Below, piece by piece: positions 26,477-33,481 of a stretch of 64,000 bases of DNA. The position numbers and the translations under genes are program-made. Every line of letters begins with the position of its first letter. The first letter of the stretch is position 1. The notes under the pieces are model-generated. The model was not told the origin of the DNA, ran no database searches, and saw nothing but the letters and a program-made list of their open reading frames with translations. The stretch is from the NCBI GenBank assembly GCA_043740415.1, contig JAYUCJ010000152.1, positions 1 to 64,000 of the forward strand. The letters run 5' to 3'. This DNA is from Aalborgiella sp043740415. GTDB taxonomy: Bacteria; Pseudomonadota; Gammaproteobacteria; Burkholderiales; Burkholderiaceae_C.

Positions 26477-27226
26477 ATGCGTCTTCAAATTGCGATTTAC
26501 TCACTTTTGATCCTAGCTCTTGCCGCTTGCAAGCCTAGCAACGAAATAGTGACAACTAAGGCTACTACTGAGCTAAAACCCGCGGCTTTGCCTACGGCGC
26601 CAATAAAAAAATCGGATTGGGAGAATGCAATAAAGGCGACTTACGAAAAAAGTCAAATTAATACTGATAAAGAGGGTGTGACTGAGTTTGTGGCTTGCTT
26701 CCAAACCAAAGATGGAAATAAATGTACTGGGTCTGTGTTTGGAAAACACGATGTATTTCGTCACCTCACAATCTTTACACCAGCAAATTCGGAAAGTGCA
26801 GCTCTTGGCATATGGAAGTATCTTCATTCGTATGTATCGCTTATTGATTGCAAGCGTCCTAGTGTTCTACTATCACCTCATATCTTTTCGAAAGAAGGAT
26901 GGCTATTTATGGATAAGGTGTCAGTTTTAGCTGACGGTGAATTACTTTTGGAACACAAATTCACAAGTACTGAGGTTGATCGCGATAACAATACATGGGG
27001 AATTGACGAAAGAGCGCATTGGGTAGCGTCAGACAATGATCTTAGCGCGTTAAAGCGAATTGCCAGTGCCAAAGTAATTATCGTCCGCCTTTCGGGTGCC
27101 AAGGGCTACGTCACTGTTGCTGAAAAAGATATTAGCCGCATTAAAGAAGACTTCAAAAGCGTACTAGCAATATATAGCGTGCTCGATGCCGCCGCAGCTA
27201 GTAAAGAACCAGCTGAGTGTATTTGA
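26477..27226 (+). CDS. hypothetical lipoprotein
   Basis: A 249-residue product with a lipoprotein signal (L-A-L-A-A-C, Cys ~18), a Thr/Lys/Pro-rich linker and a soluble domain of no recognised family. Two cysteines (A-C-F-Q-T-K-D-G-N-K-C-T) could form a disulfide. AT-rich compared with the purine genes. It is the first gene of the accessory stretch between cnoX and purC. The 180 bp after it hold nothing I can support. Confidence 0.6.
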   Translation: MRLQIAIYSLLILALAACKPSNEIVTTKATTELKPAALPTAPIKKSDWENAIKATYEKSQINTDKEGVTEFVACFQTKDGNKCTGSVFGKHDVFRHLTIFTPANSESAALGIWKYLHSYVSLIDCKRPSVLLSPHIFSKEGWLFMDKVSVLADGELLLEHKFTSTEVDRDNNTWGIDERAHWVASDNDLSALKRIASAKVIIVRLSGAKGYVTVAEKDISRIKEDFKSVLAIYSVLDAAAASKEPAECI

Positions 27227-27407
27227 TTGGTTATCTTCTATAACTCAGAGCTTAATCTCAATTTTGCTGATCAACCTAGTTCAAACCGCGTAACACTTGG
27301 TGGCAGGTTTTTTTTCGCTAGAAATCTTGATACGCGAAAAAAACCTAGAGCGACGATTACATTAATCGGTAAAGCTCAGGCTTTCATTTCTTGTGTGAGG
27401 TGTATTT

Positions 27408-28424
27408 ATGATTTTTTATAAATATTACAGTTTTAGCTCAGGAATAGCTGCCCTTAGCAGCCAAAAGCTCGGTTTTCGGGAACCCAAATACTTCAACGAC
27501 CCATTTGAGCTAAGTTACCTTAACAACTCCAGTGACTCAAATTTTATTGAAGACAAGATGAACTCGCTAAAGAAGAGCCTAGTCATACTTTCATTAACTA
27601 AAACCTATAGCAACCCATTAATGTGGGCTCATTATGGAGAGGATCATAAGGGTTTCGTAATTGGTTATGACATTGACGATGATTTTTTTCTTTCTCAAAA
27701 ATACAACGTTATTACAGCAGCCGAAGGTAAAGTTTCATATACCAATAAGAAAGAAAAAATCATAATTTCCGAAAAATTAAAAAATGTTTTACACGAAATT
27801 TACTTGATAGGAGAAGGCAAGATATCCAGCCACCTTAAATCGAAATTATTATTATCCATTTTGAAGAAGGCACTTTTATACAAACACTCGTCATGGGCTT
27901 ATGAAGAGGAAGTTAGAGTTATCAAAGTCTTAGATTCCAAATTCAAAGAATCTGAGGAGTGGCAATCCGACCCAAACAGAGCTTTTTCTTCATTTAGCAA
28001 ATCTGTGGCTCCAGGAATTGAAACGATTTCAATTCCTGGACTTTACTTATTTAACAAGGAGGTAAAAATTAAAGAAGTCTACCTTGGCATGCGTAATCCT
28101 TTATTGAGTCCTCATATTCAAACAAGTGATCCGATTGAAAGTCGTGATATCTACGAACAGTCTAAAAAGCATTCGTGGTGCGTAAAAAAAATGTCTATGG
28201 CTAGCGGCTCTTGGGAGCTTGAAGGCCATGATATAAATCGTGAACTATTAATGATTCGAAAGCAGACTAGAGGCCTTATTAGGTCATTGGCTTTTAGCGG
28301 CTTAGAGGCTGAGTACCTATGCAGGACTCTTCCGCTAAACTTGGATAGCGTTGAAGATAGATATGAATTAACCAACTGGTATGACAGAATCGAGCTTAAA
28401 AGAAATGGTGAGTTTGTCACCTAA
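27408..28424 (+). CDS. DUF2971 family protein
   Basis: A 338-residue protein with the DUF2971 pattern: Y-K-Y-Y-S-F at the start, F-N-D-P-F-E-L, then S-L-T-K-T-Y-S-N-P-L-M-W-A-H-Y-G and K-G-F-V-I-G-Y-D. The W-A-H-Y-G-x-x-H-K-G-F block is the most conserved part of the family. Function is unknown; members often occur in defence or mobile regions. AT-rich, no close neighbour. A decayed copy of the purC tail begins 27 bp after its stop. Confidence 0.75.
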   Translation: MIFYKYYSFSSGIAALSSQKLGFREPKYFNDPFELSYLNNSSDSNFIEDKMNSLKKSLVILSLTKTYSNPLMWAHYGEDHKGFVIGYDIDDDFFLSQKYNVITAAEGKVSYTNKKEKIIISEKLKNVLHEIYLIGEGKISSHLKSKLLLSILKKALLYKHSSWAYEEEVRVIKVLDSKFKESEEWQSDPNRAFSSFSKSVAPGIETISIPGLYLFNKEVKIKEVYLGMRNPLLSPHIQTSDPIESRDIYEQSKKHSWCVKKMSMASGSWELEGHDINRELLMIRKQTRGLIRSLAFSGLEAEYLCRTLPLNLDSVEDRYELTNWYDRIELKRNGEFVT

Positions 28425-28451
28425 AAAGGCCTTAGTTTGTAAATTCTCACT

Positions 28452-28475
28452 CCGTCAACCACCTCCTAGCCTCTT
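28452..28475 (+). repeat. purC 3'-end repeat, copy 0 (short, decayed)
   Basis: CCGTCAACCACCTCCTAGCC-TCTT matches the first ~24 bp of the better copies at 29973 and 30714 at all but three places by eye. The rest of the unit is not recognisable. It marks the left edge of the module array. Confidence 0.5.
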
Positions 28476-28530
28476 CTCTTTCTACTTAGTAAATAGCGTT
28501 TTTTTTGATCACACAAGTTAGCATGTACGT

Positions 28531-28554
28531 ACTGATACTGACACTGACACTGAC
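28531..28554. repeat. short tandem repeat (ACTGAT/ACTGAC)
   Basis: Four 6-bp units, ACTGAT then three ACTGAC, in a 213-bp gap with no gene. Upstream of the next membrane-protein gene. Confidence 0.8.
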
Positions 28555-28637
28555 AATAATATAAGTCCCCTTAAAAGTTCTAATCTTTATAAAAAACTAC
28601 AATTGCTCGATAAGTTTTTAATAACCCAAGGATAATC

Positions 28638-29114
28638 ATGAAAATATTTGCAGGCATCGTTGGCGGTCTAATTTTGGCCATCCTCGGAGCAATCTTCTTT
28701 ACAGTTGGTGGCGCATCAAGCCCTGGACGCGGTAGTGGATTTGGTGCAATCGCATTCTGTGCATTCTGGATAGTTGGAATAATTGTTGCTGTAAAGGCCC
28801 CATCTCCAGCGAAAGCTTGGCGAAGATTACTGATAACATCTGCAATCGCTTCATTTATGCTGCCACTAGCAGGAATCATATTTACGAGTTCACAAGTCGC
28901 AAATACTATCGAGAAAGGCGGCGAGTACGTTGAAGCAGCAGCAACTGGAGCCGCAATTGGTGGAACACTTATCTCTGGTTTTATGGGATTTGTAGGTTTT
29001 TTTCTAGGATCAGTATTTCTAATTATTGGGTTACTCGTAGGTCGAGATAAACAGATAATCTACATCCAATCGCCTCCGCAAAAACCAGATACTGAACCCG
29101 TCAATCACGTCTAA
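28638..29114 (+). CDS. hypothetical membrane protein of the purC array
   Basis: A 158-residue product with about four hydrophobic segments and Gly-rich turns (F-T-V-G-G-A-S-S-P-G-R-G-S-G-F-G). A-A-G-G-A-T-like ribosome site near 28627. Its last codons and stop lie within a copy of the purC tail (29098 on), just as the ParE-type gene ends inside live purC. No family recognised. Confidence 0.6.
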   Translation: MKIFAGIVGGLILAILGAIFFTVGGASSPGRGSGFGAIAFCAFWIVGIIVAVKAPSPAKAWRRLLITSAIASFMLPLAGIIFTSSQVANTIEKGGEYVEAAATGAAIGGTLISGFMGFVGFFLGSVFLIIGLLVGRDKQIIYIQSPPQKPDTEPVNHV

Positions 29115-29150
29115 ACTCCTTGATACTTCACGCCGCCTTCTCAATCACCT
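29098..29150 (+). repeat. purC 3'-end repeat, copy 1
   Basis: CCCGTCAATCACGTCTAAAC-TCCTTGATACTTCACGCCGC and TTCTCAATCACC match the last ~55 bp of purC with scattered changes and a 1-bp insertion. It separates the membrane-protein module from the VapBC-like module. Confidence 0.75.
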
Positions 29151-29169
29151 TTGATTGAATACAAGCGCA

Positions 29170-29203
29170 TTGACAAACTTATAAAGTGAACACATAATAT
29201 GTG
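29170..29203 (+). promoter_or_regulatory. promoter and operator of VapBC-like module
   Basis: TTGACA at 29170-29175 and CATAAT at 29193-29198, 17 bp apart, make a good sigma-70 promoter. A 13-bp perfect palindrome CACATAATATGTG (29191-29203) covers the -10, so the antitoxin complex could block it. The antitoxin ATG follows at 29221. Confidence 0.65.
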
Positions 29204-29220
29204 CAAAAATGGAGTTTGCA

Positions 29221-29448
29221 ATGAACATCACCTTATCAATCGACGAACGCGTGGCTGAAAATGCGCGTGAGGCTGCTCGCAAAATGGGGAAAAGCTTGAA
29301 CCAAGTGGTGCGTGACTATTTGGAGCAATTGGCCGGCACGGCGCATGCTGAGCAAGACTTTGATGCGTTTGAACAGCGTTGCTTGAACACCAAAGGACGC
29401 TTGAACCATTGGACCTTCAACCGCGAAGAAGCCAATGCCCGCCATTAA
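29221..29448 (+). CDS. VapB-type antitoxin
   Basis: A 75-residue protein with an N-terminal ribbon-helix-helix: M-N-I-T-L-S-I-D-E-R-V-A-E-N-A-R-E-A-A, then G-K-S-L-N-Q-V-V-R-D-Y-L. The tail (F-N-R-E-E-A-N-A-R-H) would bind the toxin. Start at 29221 is set by T-G-G-A-G upstream. It overlaps the PIN toxin gene by 14 bp. Confidence 0.88.
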   Translation: MNITLSIDERVAENAREAARKMGKSLNQVVRDYLEQLAGTAHAEQDFDAFEQRCLNTKGRLNHWTFNREEANARH

Positions 29449-29935
29449 TACAGGCAGTGCCAAGCCGCCTACCGCGCAAGAAGCAAGCGCAGCGTATTTG
29501 GCTATATACCAGCCACTGGCAAAAGAACGCTGCTTCATAGACACCAATTTGCTGATTTATGCAGACAGTGGGGACGAGCCCGTCAAACAGCGCATCGCCT
29601 TGTCTTTGCTTAAGCAGCTTAGACTGAATCAAACAGGCGTGTTGTCAACCCAAGTGCTGAACGAATACTGCAACGTAGCGCTCAACAAACTGAAGCTACC
29701 ACATGCCGATATTCGTGAGCAAATGCAATTTTGGGAGCAATACGAAGTTGTCCAAGTGACCCCAGCCATCATCCACATGGGGCTAGACTTGCACCAAACC
29801 CGATCTCTAGGTTTTTTTGACGCGCTGATTGTCGCTGCCGCCAAAACCAGCGGCTGCACCGTTCTGTATTCTGAAGATATGAATGCGGGTGAGATGGTGA
29901 ACGGGGTACGGATTGTGAACCCGTTCAGGCTTTAG
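29435..29935 (+). CDS. VapC-type PIN-domain toxin
   Basis: PIN ribonuclease. The domain starts at about residue 33 with C-F-I-D-T-N-L-L-I-Y-A-D; further acidic residues are in L-N-E-Y-C-N-V, G-F-F-D-A-L-I-V-A-A-A and Y-S-E-D-M-N. The ~30 residues before the domain are unusual, so translation may really begin nearer the domain. It follows its antitoxin and is closed by purC-tail copy 2. Confidence 0.88.
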   Translation: MPAINTGSAKPPTAQEASAAYLAIYQPLAKERCFIDTNLLIYADSGDEPVKQRIALSLLKQLRLNQTGVLSTQVLNEYCNVALNKLKLPHADIREQMQFWEQYEVVQVTPAIIHMGLDLHQTRSLGFFDALIVAAAKTSGCTVLYSEDMNAGEMVNGVRIVNPFRL

Positions 29936-29972
29936 TTAGCCACTTTAGAGCGTCAACTCGTCAACGCTTCAG

Positions 29973-30036
29973 CCCGTCAACCGCGTCCAAGCCTTTAGAT
30001 ACTTCGCCGCCGTTTCTCAATCACCTCGCGTGGCAC
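29973..30036 (+). repeat. purC 3'-end repeat, copy 2
   Basis: About 64 bp closely matching the end of purC (CCGTCAACCGCGTCCAAGCC, GATACTTCGCCGCCG, TCTCAATCACCTCGCG). It starts 38 bp after the VapC stop and separates that module from HigBA. It shares the GTCAACCGCG form with copy 3 rather than the GTCAGCCTAG of live purC. Confidence 0.85.
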
Positions 30037-30053
30037 ACAATTTCTTGCATCAA

Positions 30054-30071
30054 GTTAGCATTTATGCTAAC
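30054..30071 (+). promoter_or_regulatory. perfect palindrome, HigBA-type operator
   Basis: GTTAGCAT and ATGCTAAC, exact 8-bp arms with a 2-bp centre, end 8 nt before the toxin ATG. Likely bound by the XRE antitoxin to repress the pair. Confidence 0.7.
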
Positions 30072-30079
30072 ATTTACCT

Positions 30080-30406
30080 ATGGCATTTGCAATCAACTAC
30101 TTTCATGCACGTGTGCTGGCAGAAATTGAATCTTGGCCTGTGGATGTTGTTGCTGACTATGCCCGCCTTGTTGAATTGCTGATTGAACATGGCCCAAGTC
30201 TGCGGTTGCCGCACTCGCGGGCTTTTGGTGATGGGCTTTTTGAGCTTCGACCCAAAGGCAGATCAGGCATTGGGCGAGCGTTCTACTGTTACATGCAAGG
30301 TAAACGGGTCATCGTTTTGCATGCCTTCATCAAGAAATCTCAACAAACGCCTGACAACGATCTAAAACTTGCCCGCAAACGCTTAAAAGAGGTGCAACAT
30401 GGCTGA
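30080..30406 (+). CDS. HigB/RelE-superfamily toxin (Gp49-like)
   Basis: A 108-residue toxin of the phage-Gp49-like group: L-I-E-H-G-P-S-L-R-L-P-H-S-R-A-F-G-D-G-L-F-E-L-R, then R-A-F-Y-C-Y, then F-I-K-K-S-Q-Q-T-P. This group cuts mRNA on the ribosome. It precedes its antitoxin, the reverse order typical of HigBA and similar pairs, and overlaps it by 8 bp. Confidence 0.9.
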   Translation: MAFAINYFHARVLAEIESWPVDVVADYARLVELLIEHGPSLRLPHSRAFGDGLFELRPKGRSGIGRAFYCYMQGKRVIVLHAFIKKSQQTPDNDLKLARKRLKEVQHG

Positions 30407-30713
30407 ACTGAAATATGAACCTGTAACGCATAACCATAAACAATTTTTGGCGAAGGCTAACGAGCGCAAAGGCTTTCAAGAGGCCTACGACGCGCTAGAG
30501 TTGGAATACAAGGTTACCAACCAAATGCTGAAAGCGCGTTCACGTGCAGGGCTGACGCAAGATGCTGTTGCCGAGCGCATGGGCACGACCAAAAGTGCCA
30601 TTTCAAGGCTTGAAGCGGCGGGAAAACATGCGCCATCTTTATCAACCTTGAAGCGCTACGCGCAAGCTGTGGGCTGCGAGCTGCAAATTAGACTTGTGCC
30701 GCAAAAGGCGTAA
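30399..30713 (+). CDS. HigA-type XRE antitoxin
   Basis: A 104-residue protein with a helix-turn-helix at ~48-100: R-S-R-A-G-L-T-Q-D-A-V-A-E-R-M-G-T-T-K-S, then I-S-R-L-E, the XRE signature. It would neutralise the upstream toxin and bind the palindrome at 30054. Its stop codon is directly followed by purC-tail copy 3. Confidence 0.9.
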   Translation: MAELKYEPVTHNHKQFLAKANERKGFQEAYDALELEYKVTNQMLKARSRAGLTQDAVAERMGTTKSAISRLEAAGKHAPSLSTLKRYAQAVGCELQIRLVPQKA

Positions 30714-30779
30714 GTCAACCGCGTCCAAGCCTCTTGATACTTCGCCGCCGTTTTCTCAATCACCTCAGACAGCACGCGG
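30714..30779 (+). repeat. purC 3'-end repeat, copy 3
   Basis: The closest copy: 66 bp differing from live purC at about 8 positions by eye. On the minus strand it still reads E-V-I-E-K-T-A-A-K-Y-Q-E-A-W-T-R-L-T, the PurC C-terminus. It begins at the base after the HigA stop. Confidence 0.9.
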
Positions 30780-30802
30780 AGTTCGGGGCTGATTTATCCG
30801 AT

Positions 30803-30845
30803 TTGACATCTACGTTGTAATTCATACAATGCAATGTATTACAAC
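30803..30845 (+). promoter_or_regulatory. promoter and operator of ParDE-like module
   Basis: TTGACA (30803-30808) and TACAAT (30825-30830), 16 bp apart. Overlapping the -10 is an inverted repeat with arms GTTGTAAT (30814-30821) and ATTACAAC (30838-30845). This fits autorepression by the ribbon-helix-helix antitoxin at 30862. Confidence 0.65.
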
Positions 30846-30861
30846 GCAATGGATTTCTACC

Positions 30862-31110
30862 ATGACAGCACTTGCACAAACGCGGACAATCAATGTACGT
30901 GTGCCTATCACCGTATTCGACCAATTGGAAGAGCTCGCGAAAGCCACAGCACGAACGAAGAGCTTCGTCACGGTTGAAGCCCTCTCCAGCTACTTGGATG
31001 CGCAAGCTTGGCAGATTCGAGAGGTCACGGCGGCGCTTGAAGAAGCAGAGAGAGGCGAATTTGCCACTGACGAAGAGGTAAACGCGGTATTTGCGAAATA
31101 TGGCGCTTGA
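30862..31110 (+). CDS. ribbon-helix-helix antitoxin
   Basis: An 82-residue protein with an N-terminal CopG-like fold (T-I-N-V-R-V-P-I-T-V-F-D-Q-L-E-E-L-A, then T-K-S-F-V-T-V-E-A-L) and an acidic tail (E-E-A-E-R-G-E-F-A-T-D-E-E-V). The ATG at 30862 is chosen because upstream in-frame starts fall inside the operator. It precedes a ParE-type toxin by 16 bp. Confidence 0.88.
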   Translation: MTALAQTRTINVRVPITVFDQLEELAKATARTKSFVTVEALSSYLDAQAWQIREVTAALEEAERGEFATDEEVNAVFAKYGA

Positions 31111-31126
31111 ATATTCAGCTTAAAGA

Positions 31127-31405
31127 ATGGAGCTTAAATTACGTTGGTCAAAACGAGCACTAGGCCGCCTCGACACCATCACCGCCTACATCGCCAAAGA
31201 CAACCCTACACGCGCCGAGAGCTTTGCAAAGGAGCTTAGGAAAAAAGTGACTATTTTGAAGTCACATCAACTCGGAACAGCTTGGCAAGTTTTTGGCACT
31301 AAACAATATGTGCTACATCCGAACTACATTGCGATCTACCGAGTCGTGCGAGATGAAGTCCAGATATTGACGATTTTGCATGCAACGCAGGAACGGCAAG
31401 ATTAG
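31127..31405 (+). CDS. ParE/RelE-superfamily toxin
   Basis: A 92-residue toxin: W-S-K-R-A-L-G-R-L-D-T-I-T-A-Y-I-A, then P-N-Y-I-A-I-Y-R-V and V-Q-I-L-T-I-L-H-A-T-Q, the family layout. ParE members poison DNA gyrase, RelE members cut mRNA; the branch is not certain. GGAG overlaps its ATG region. Its TAG overlaps the purC stop on the other strand by 3 bp. Confidence 0.88.
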   Translation: MELKLRWSKRALGRLDTITAYIAKDNPTRAESFAKELRKKVTILKSHQLGTAWQVFGTKQYVLHPNYIAIYRVVRDEVQILTILHATQERQD

Positions 31406-32307
31406 CCTGTCAGCCTAGTCCAAGCCTCTTGATACTTCGCCGCCGTCTTCTCAATCACCTCGCGCGGCACGCGGGGGGCTGGGGGGGTTTTGTCCCAGGT
31501 TTGGGTTTCTAACCAGTCGCGGACGAACTGTTTGTCGAAACTTGGGGGATTTTTGCCTTCTACATAACTCTCCAGCGGCCAGAAGCGGGATGAATCTGGC
31601 GTTAGCACCTCGTCCATCAGGGTCAGCGTGCCATCCGCGTCTAAACCAAACTCAAACTTGGTGTCGGCGATGATGATGCCTTTGGTCAAGGCGAATTCAT
31701 AGGCGGTTTTGTAGATGGCGATGCTGAGGGTTTTGATTTTCTCGGCCAAATCGACACCGATTTTGTCGCACATCTGCTCAAAAGTGATGTTTTCGTCGTG
31801 CTCGCCCACAATCGCTTTGGCGGCGGGGGTGAAGATGGGTTCGGGGAGTTTGGAGGCATTTTTTAGATTAGCGGGCAGTTTGACGCCGCAAACCGATTGC
31901 GACACTTGGTATTCTGCCCAGCCGCTGCCCGCCAAATAGCCGCGCACCACGGCTTCCACAGGGATGGGTTTGAGACGTTTCACCAGCATGGAACGACCGG
32001 TGACGTAAGGGACTTCGCTAGGTAAGACGGCGCTTTCAGGCGATTCGCCCGTCAAATGATTTGGGCACAGATTCGCGCCGTTTTTACCCAGCTTTTCAAA
32101 CCAAAACAGCGCCATTTGCGTGAGCAATGCGCCTTTACCCGGAATCGGCTCACCCATGATGACGTCAAACGCGCTCAGGCGATCGCTGGCGACCATCAAA
32201 ATGCGGTCGCTGCCGACGGCGTAGTTGTCGCGGACTTTGCCTCGAGCCAGAAGGGTCAGAGAAGTCAGATTAGAAGTGTGAACCGAAGTAGGCTGCGCTG
32301 AAGTCAT
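31402..32307 (-). CDS. purC: SAICAR synthase
   Basis: Joins aspartate to CAIR in purine synthesis. The 301-residue protein has L-L-A-R-G-K-V-R-D-N-Y, A-S-D-R-L-S-A-F-D, G-S-G-W-A-E-Y, and I-I-I-A-D-T-K-F-E-F-G near the catalytic region, with D-E-V-L-T-P-D-S-S-R later. The last ~20 codons (E-V-I-E-K-T-A-A-K-Y-Q-E-A-W) are the source of the repeats found at 28452-30779. Normally followed by purE/purK; here separated from them. Confidence 0.96.
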   Translation of the reverse strand: MTSAQPTSVHTSNLTSLTLLARGKVRDNYAVGSDRILMVASDRLSAFDVIMGEPIPGKGALLTQMALFWFEKLGKNGANLCPNHLTGESPESAVLPSEVPYVTGRSMLVKRLKPIPVEAVVRGYLAGSGWAEYQVSQSVCGVKLPANLKNASKLPEPIFTPAAKAIVGEHDENITFEQMCDKIGVDLAEKIKTLSIAIYKTAYEFALTKGIIIADTKFEFGLDADGTLTLMDEVLTPDSSRFWPLESYVEGKNPPSFDKQFVRDWLETQTWDKTPPAPRVPREVIEKTAAKYQEAWTRLTG

Positions 32308-32537
32308 GGTTTGGCACTGGGTAGTAATTCAAATACCTGATTATCGCCTTCTGGCGAGCTCTGTGATGCTCAGACGTGTCAAATTAAGCATTGCACCAAA
32401 CCATACGGGCTATTTGCAGCATTTACTGTTGCAGTTATAGGTACTCTCCTACAGACAGGCAGCATTTGCAAGTCGATAATGAAATGGATAGCAACGCTAT
32501 TCCTACTCAAGGCAACACAACACATACGGAGGCAGAG

Positions 32538-33134
32538 ATGCAACAATCAACTCAATCAACCGCCCTAGTTTCACTCGCAGCACTTTGCATGCTGGTAGCC
32601 TTTAGCACCGTTGCTGTCGCGCAACCAATCGAACCGAAAATCAAGCTGCTTACGACAGCGGCCGACCCTTTGAAAGACGCTGTACTCATAGGCCGCGTTA
32701 TGACCGGAAACATGATTTTTCAATTGGAAATTGAAGGGTCAGAGCCGATGTGGATGCAAATGGGCAATCCACCGACTTGGGGCGAGCATAAACCGGCGGC
32801 AGACGAACGCTTTCATGTTGAGTTGAAACTGACAGATCCGAAGTCCAAAACGCGTATTCCTTACGCAGGCGCCGCTTTCATGGCGACCAACCAAGATACC
32901 GGCAAAAGCATGACCTTGCCTTTGCCGCCCATGTGGGGCAGCAGTGGCCTGCACTACTCGGCGAACAGCGCACTATTGGGTGACGGCGCTTATGCCGCGA
33001 CGGTAACGATTGCTGTACCGACGTTTGAGCGTGAATTGAAAGACAAGGATCTGTGGGCCAAGCCTGTGAGCGCCAAGTTCCATTTCAAACTTAAAAACGG
33101 CAAACTGACCGAAGTGTCCCAGGCGAGCCGCTAA
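32538..33134 (+). CDS. P19/Tp34-like periplasmic metal-binding protein
   Basis: A 198-residue exported protein; the signal peptide ends near A-V-A-Q. The mature part resembles the P19 iron-transport family: M-W-M-Q-M near residue 75, A-A-F-M-A-T-N-Q-D-T-G-K, then P-P-M-W-G-S-S-G-L-H-Y-S-A-N and K-F-H-F-K. The Met and His residues would bind Cu or Fe. ATG at 32538 follows A-C-G-G-A-G-G. It heads a likely operon with a Met/Gly/Trp-rich peptide and a multicopper oxidase, which points to copper or iron handling. Family call is moderate. Confidence 0.6.
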   Translation: MQQSTQSTALVSLAALCMLVAFSTVAVAQPIEPKIKLLTTAADPLKDAVLIGRVMTGNMIFQLEIEGSEPMWMQMGNPPTWGEHKPAADERFHVELKLTDPKSKTRIPYAGAAFMATNQDTGKSMTLPLPPMWGSSGLHYSANSALLGDGAYAATVTIAVPTFERELKDKDLWAKPVSAKFHFKLKNGKLTEVSQASR

Positions 33135-33190
33135 GCAGCGGTCTTTGTCAAAAACAACGCACATATCAACTATTTTTTTAGGAGAAAACC

Positions 33191-33403
33191 ATGAAGACTT
33201 TGTTTGTTGTAGCCCTAATTGCAGCATCTGTATTGAACAGCGGCGCCGCTTTAGCGCAGAGCGGAAACATGATGAATGGCGGCATGTGGGGAGGTGGCAT
33301 GTGGAGCGGTGGCTGGATGGGGGGTGGATATTGGCCACTGATTTTGCTGTGCATTGCCGTTATAGGCTTAGTCGTATGGATCATCACAAAAAAGGGGAAG
33401 TGA
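33191..33403 (+). CDS. small Met/Gly/Trp-rich membrane protein
   Basis: A 70-residue product: signal-like N-terminus ending near A-L-A-Q, then N-M-M-N-G-G-M-W-G-G-G-M-W-S-G-G-W-M-G-G, then a single hydrophobic helix and a K-K-G-K end. Repeated Met residues facing the periplasm suggest Cu(I) binding. A-G-G-A-G precedes the ATG. It lies between the P19-like gene and the multicopper oxidase, in the same direction. No named family recognised. Confidence 0.65.
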   Translation: MKTLFVVALIAASVLNSGAALAQSGNMMNGGMWGGGMWSGGWMGGGYWPLILLCIAVIGLVVWIITKKGK

Positions 33404-33481
33404 TTGTGATGTCGAAAGCAGTGGTGCACTGCAGGGTCTGATGCATAACTAACGCATTTTAGAAATAACAAGGAGAGCGGC

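Noticed and set aside
27227..27421. 64-codon frame between the lipoprotein and DUF2971 genes
   Set aside because: Begins right after the lipoprotein stop, overlaps the DUF2971 start and lacks a ribosome site or recognisable features.
28452..31474. CRISPR array at the spaced purC-tail repeats
   Set aside because: Repeats are ~65 bp, uneven, spaced by 0.5-0.9 kb of coding DNA and match a gene end; no cas genes are present.
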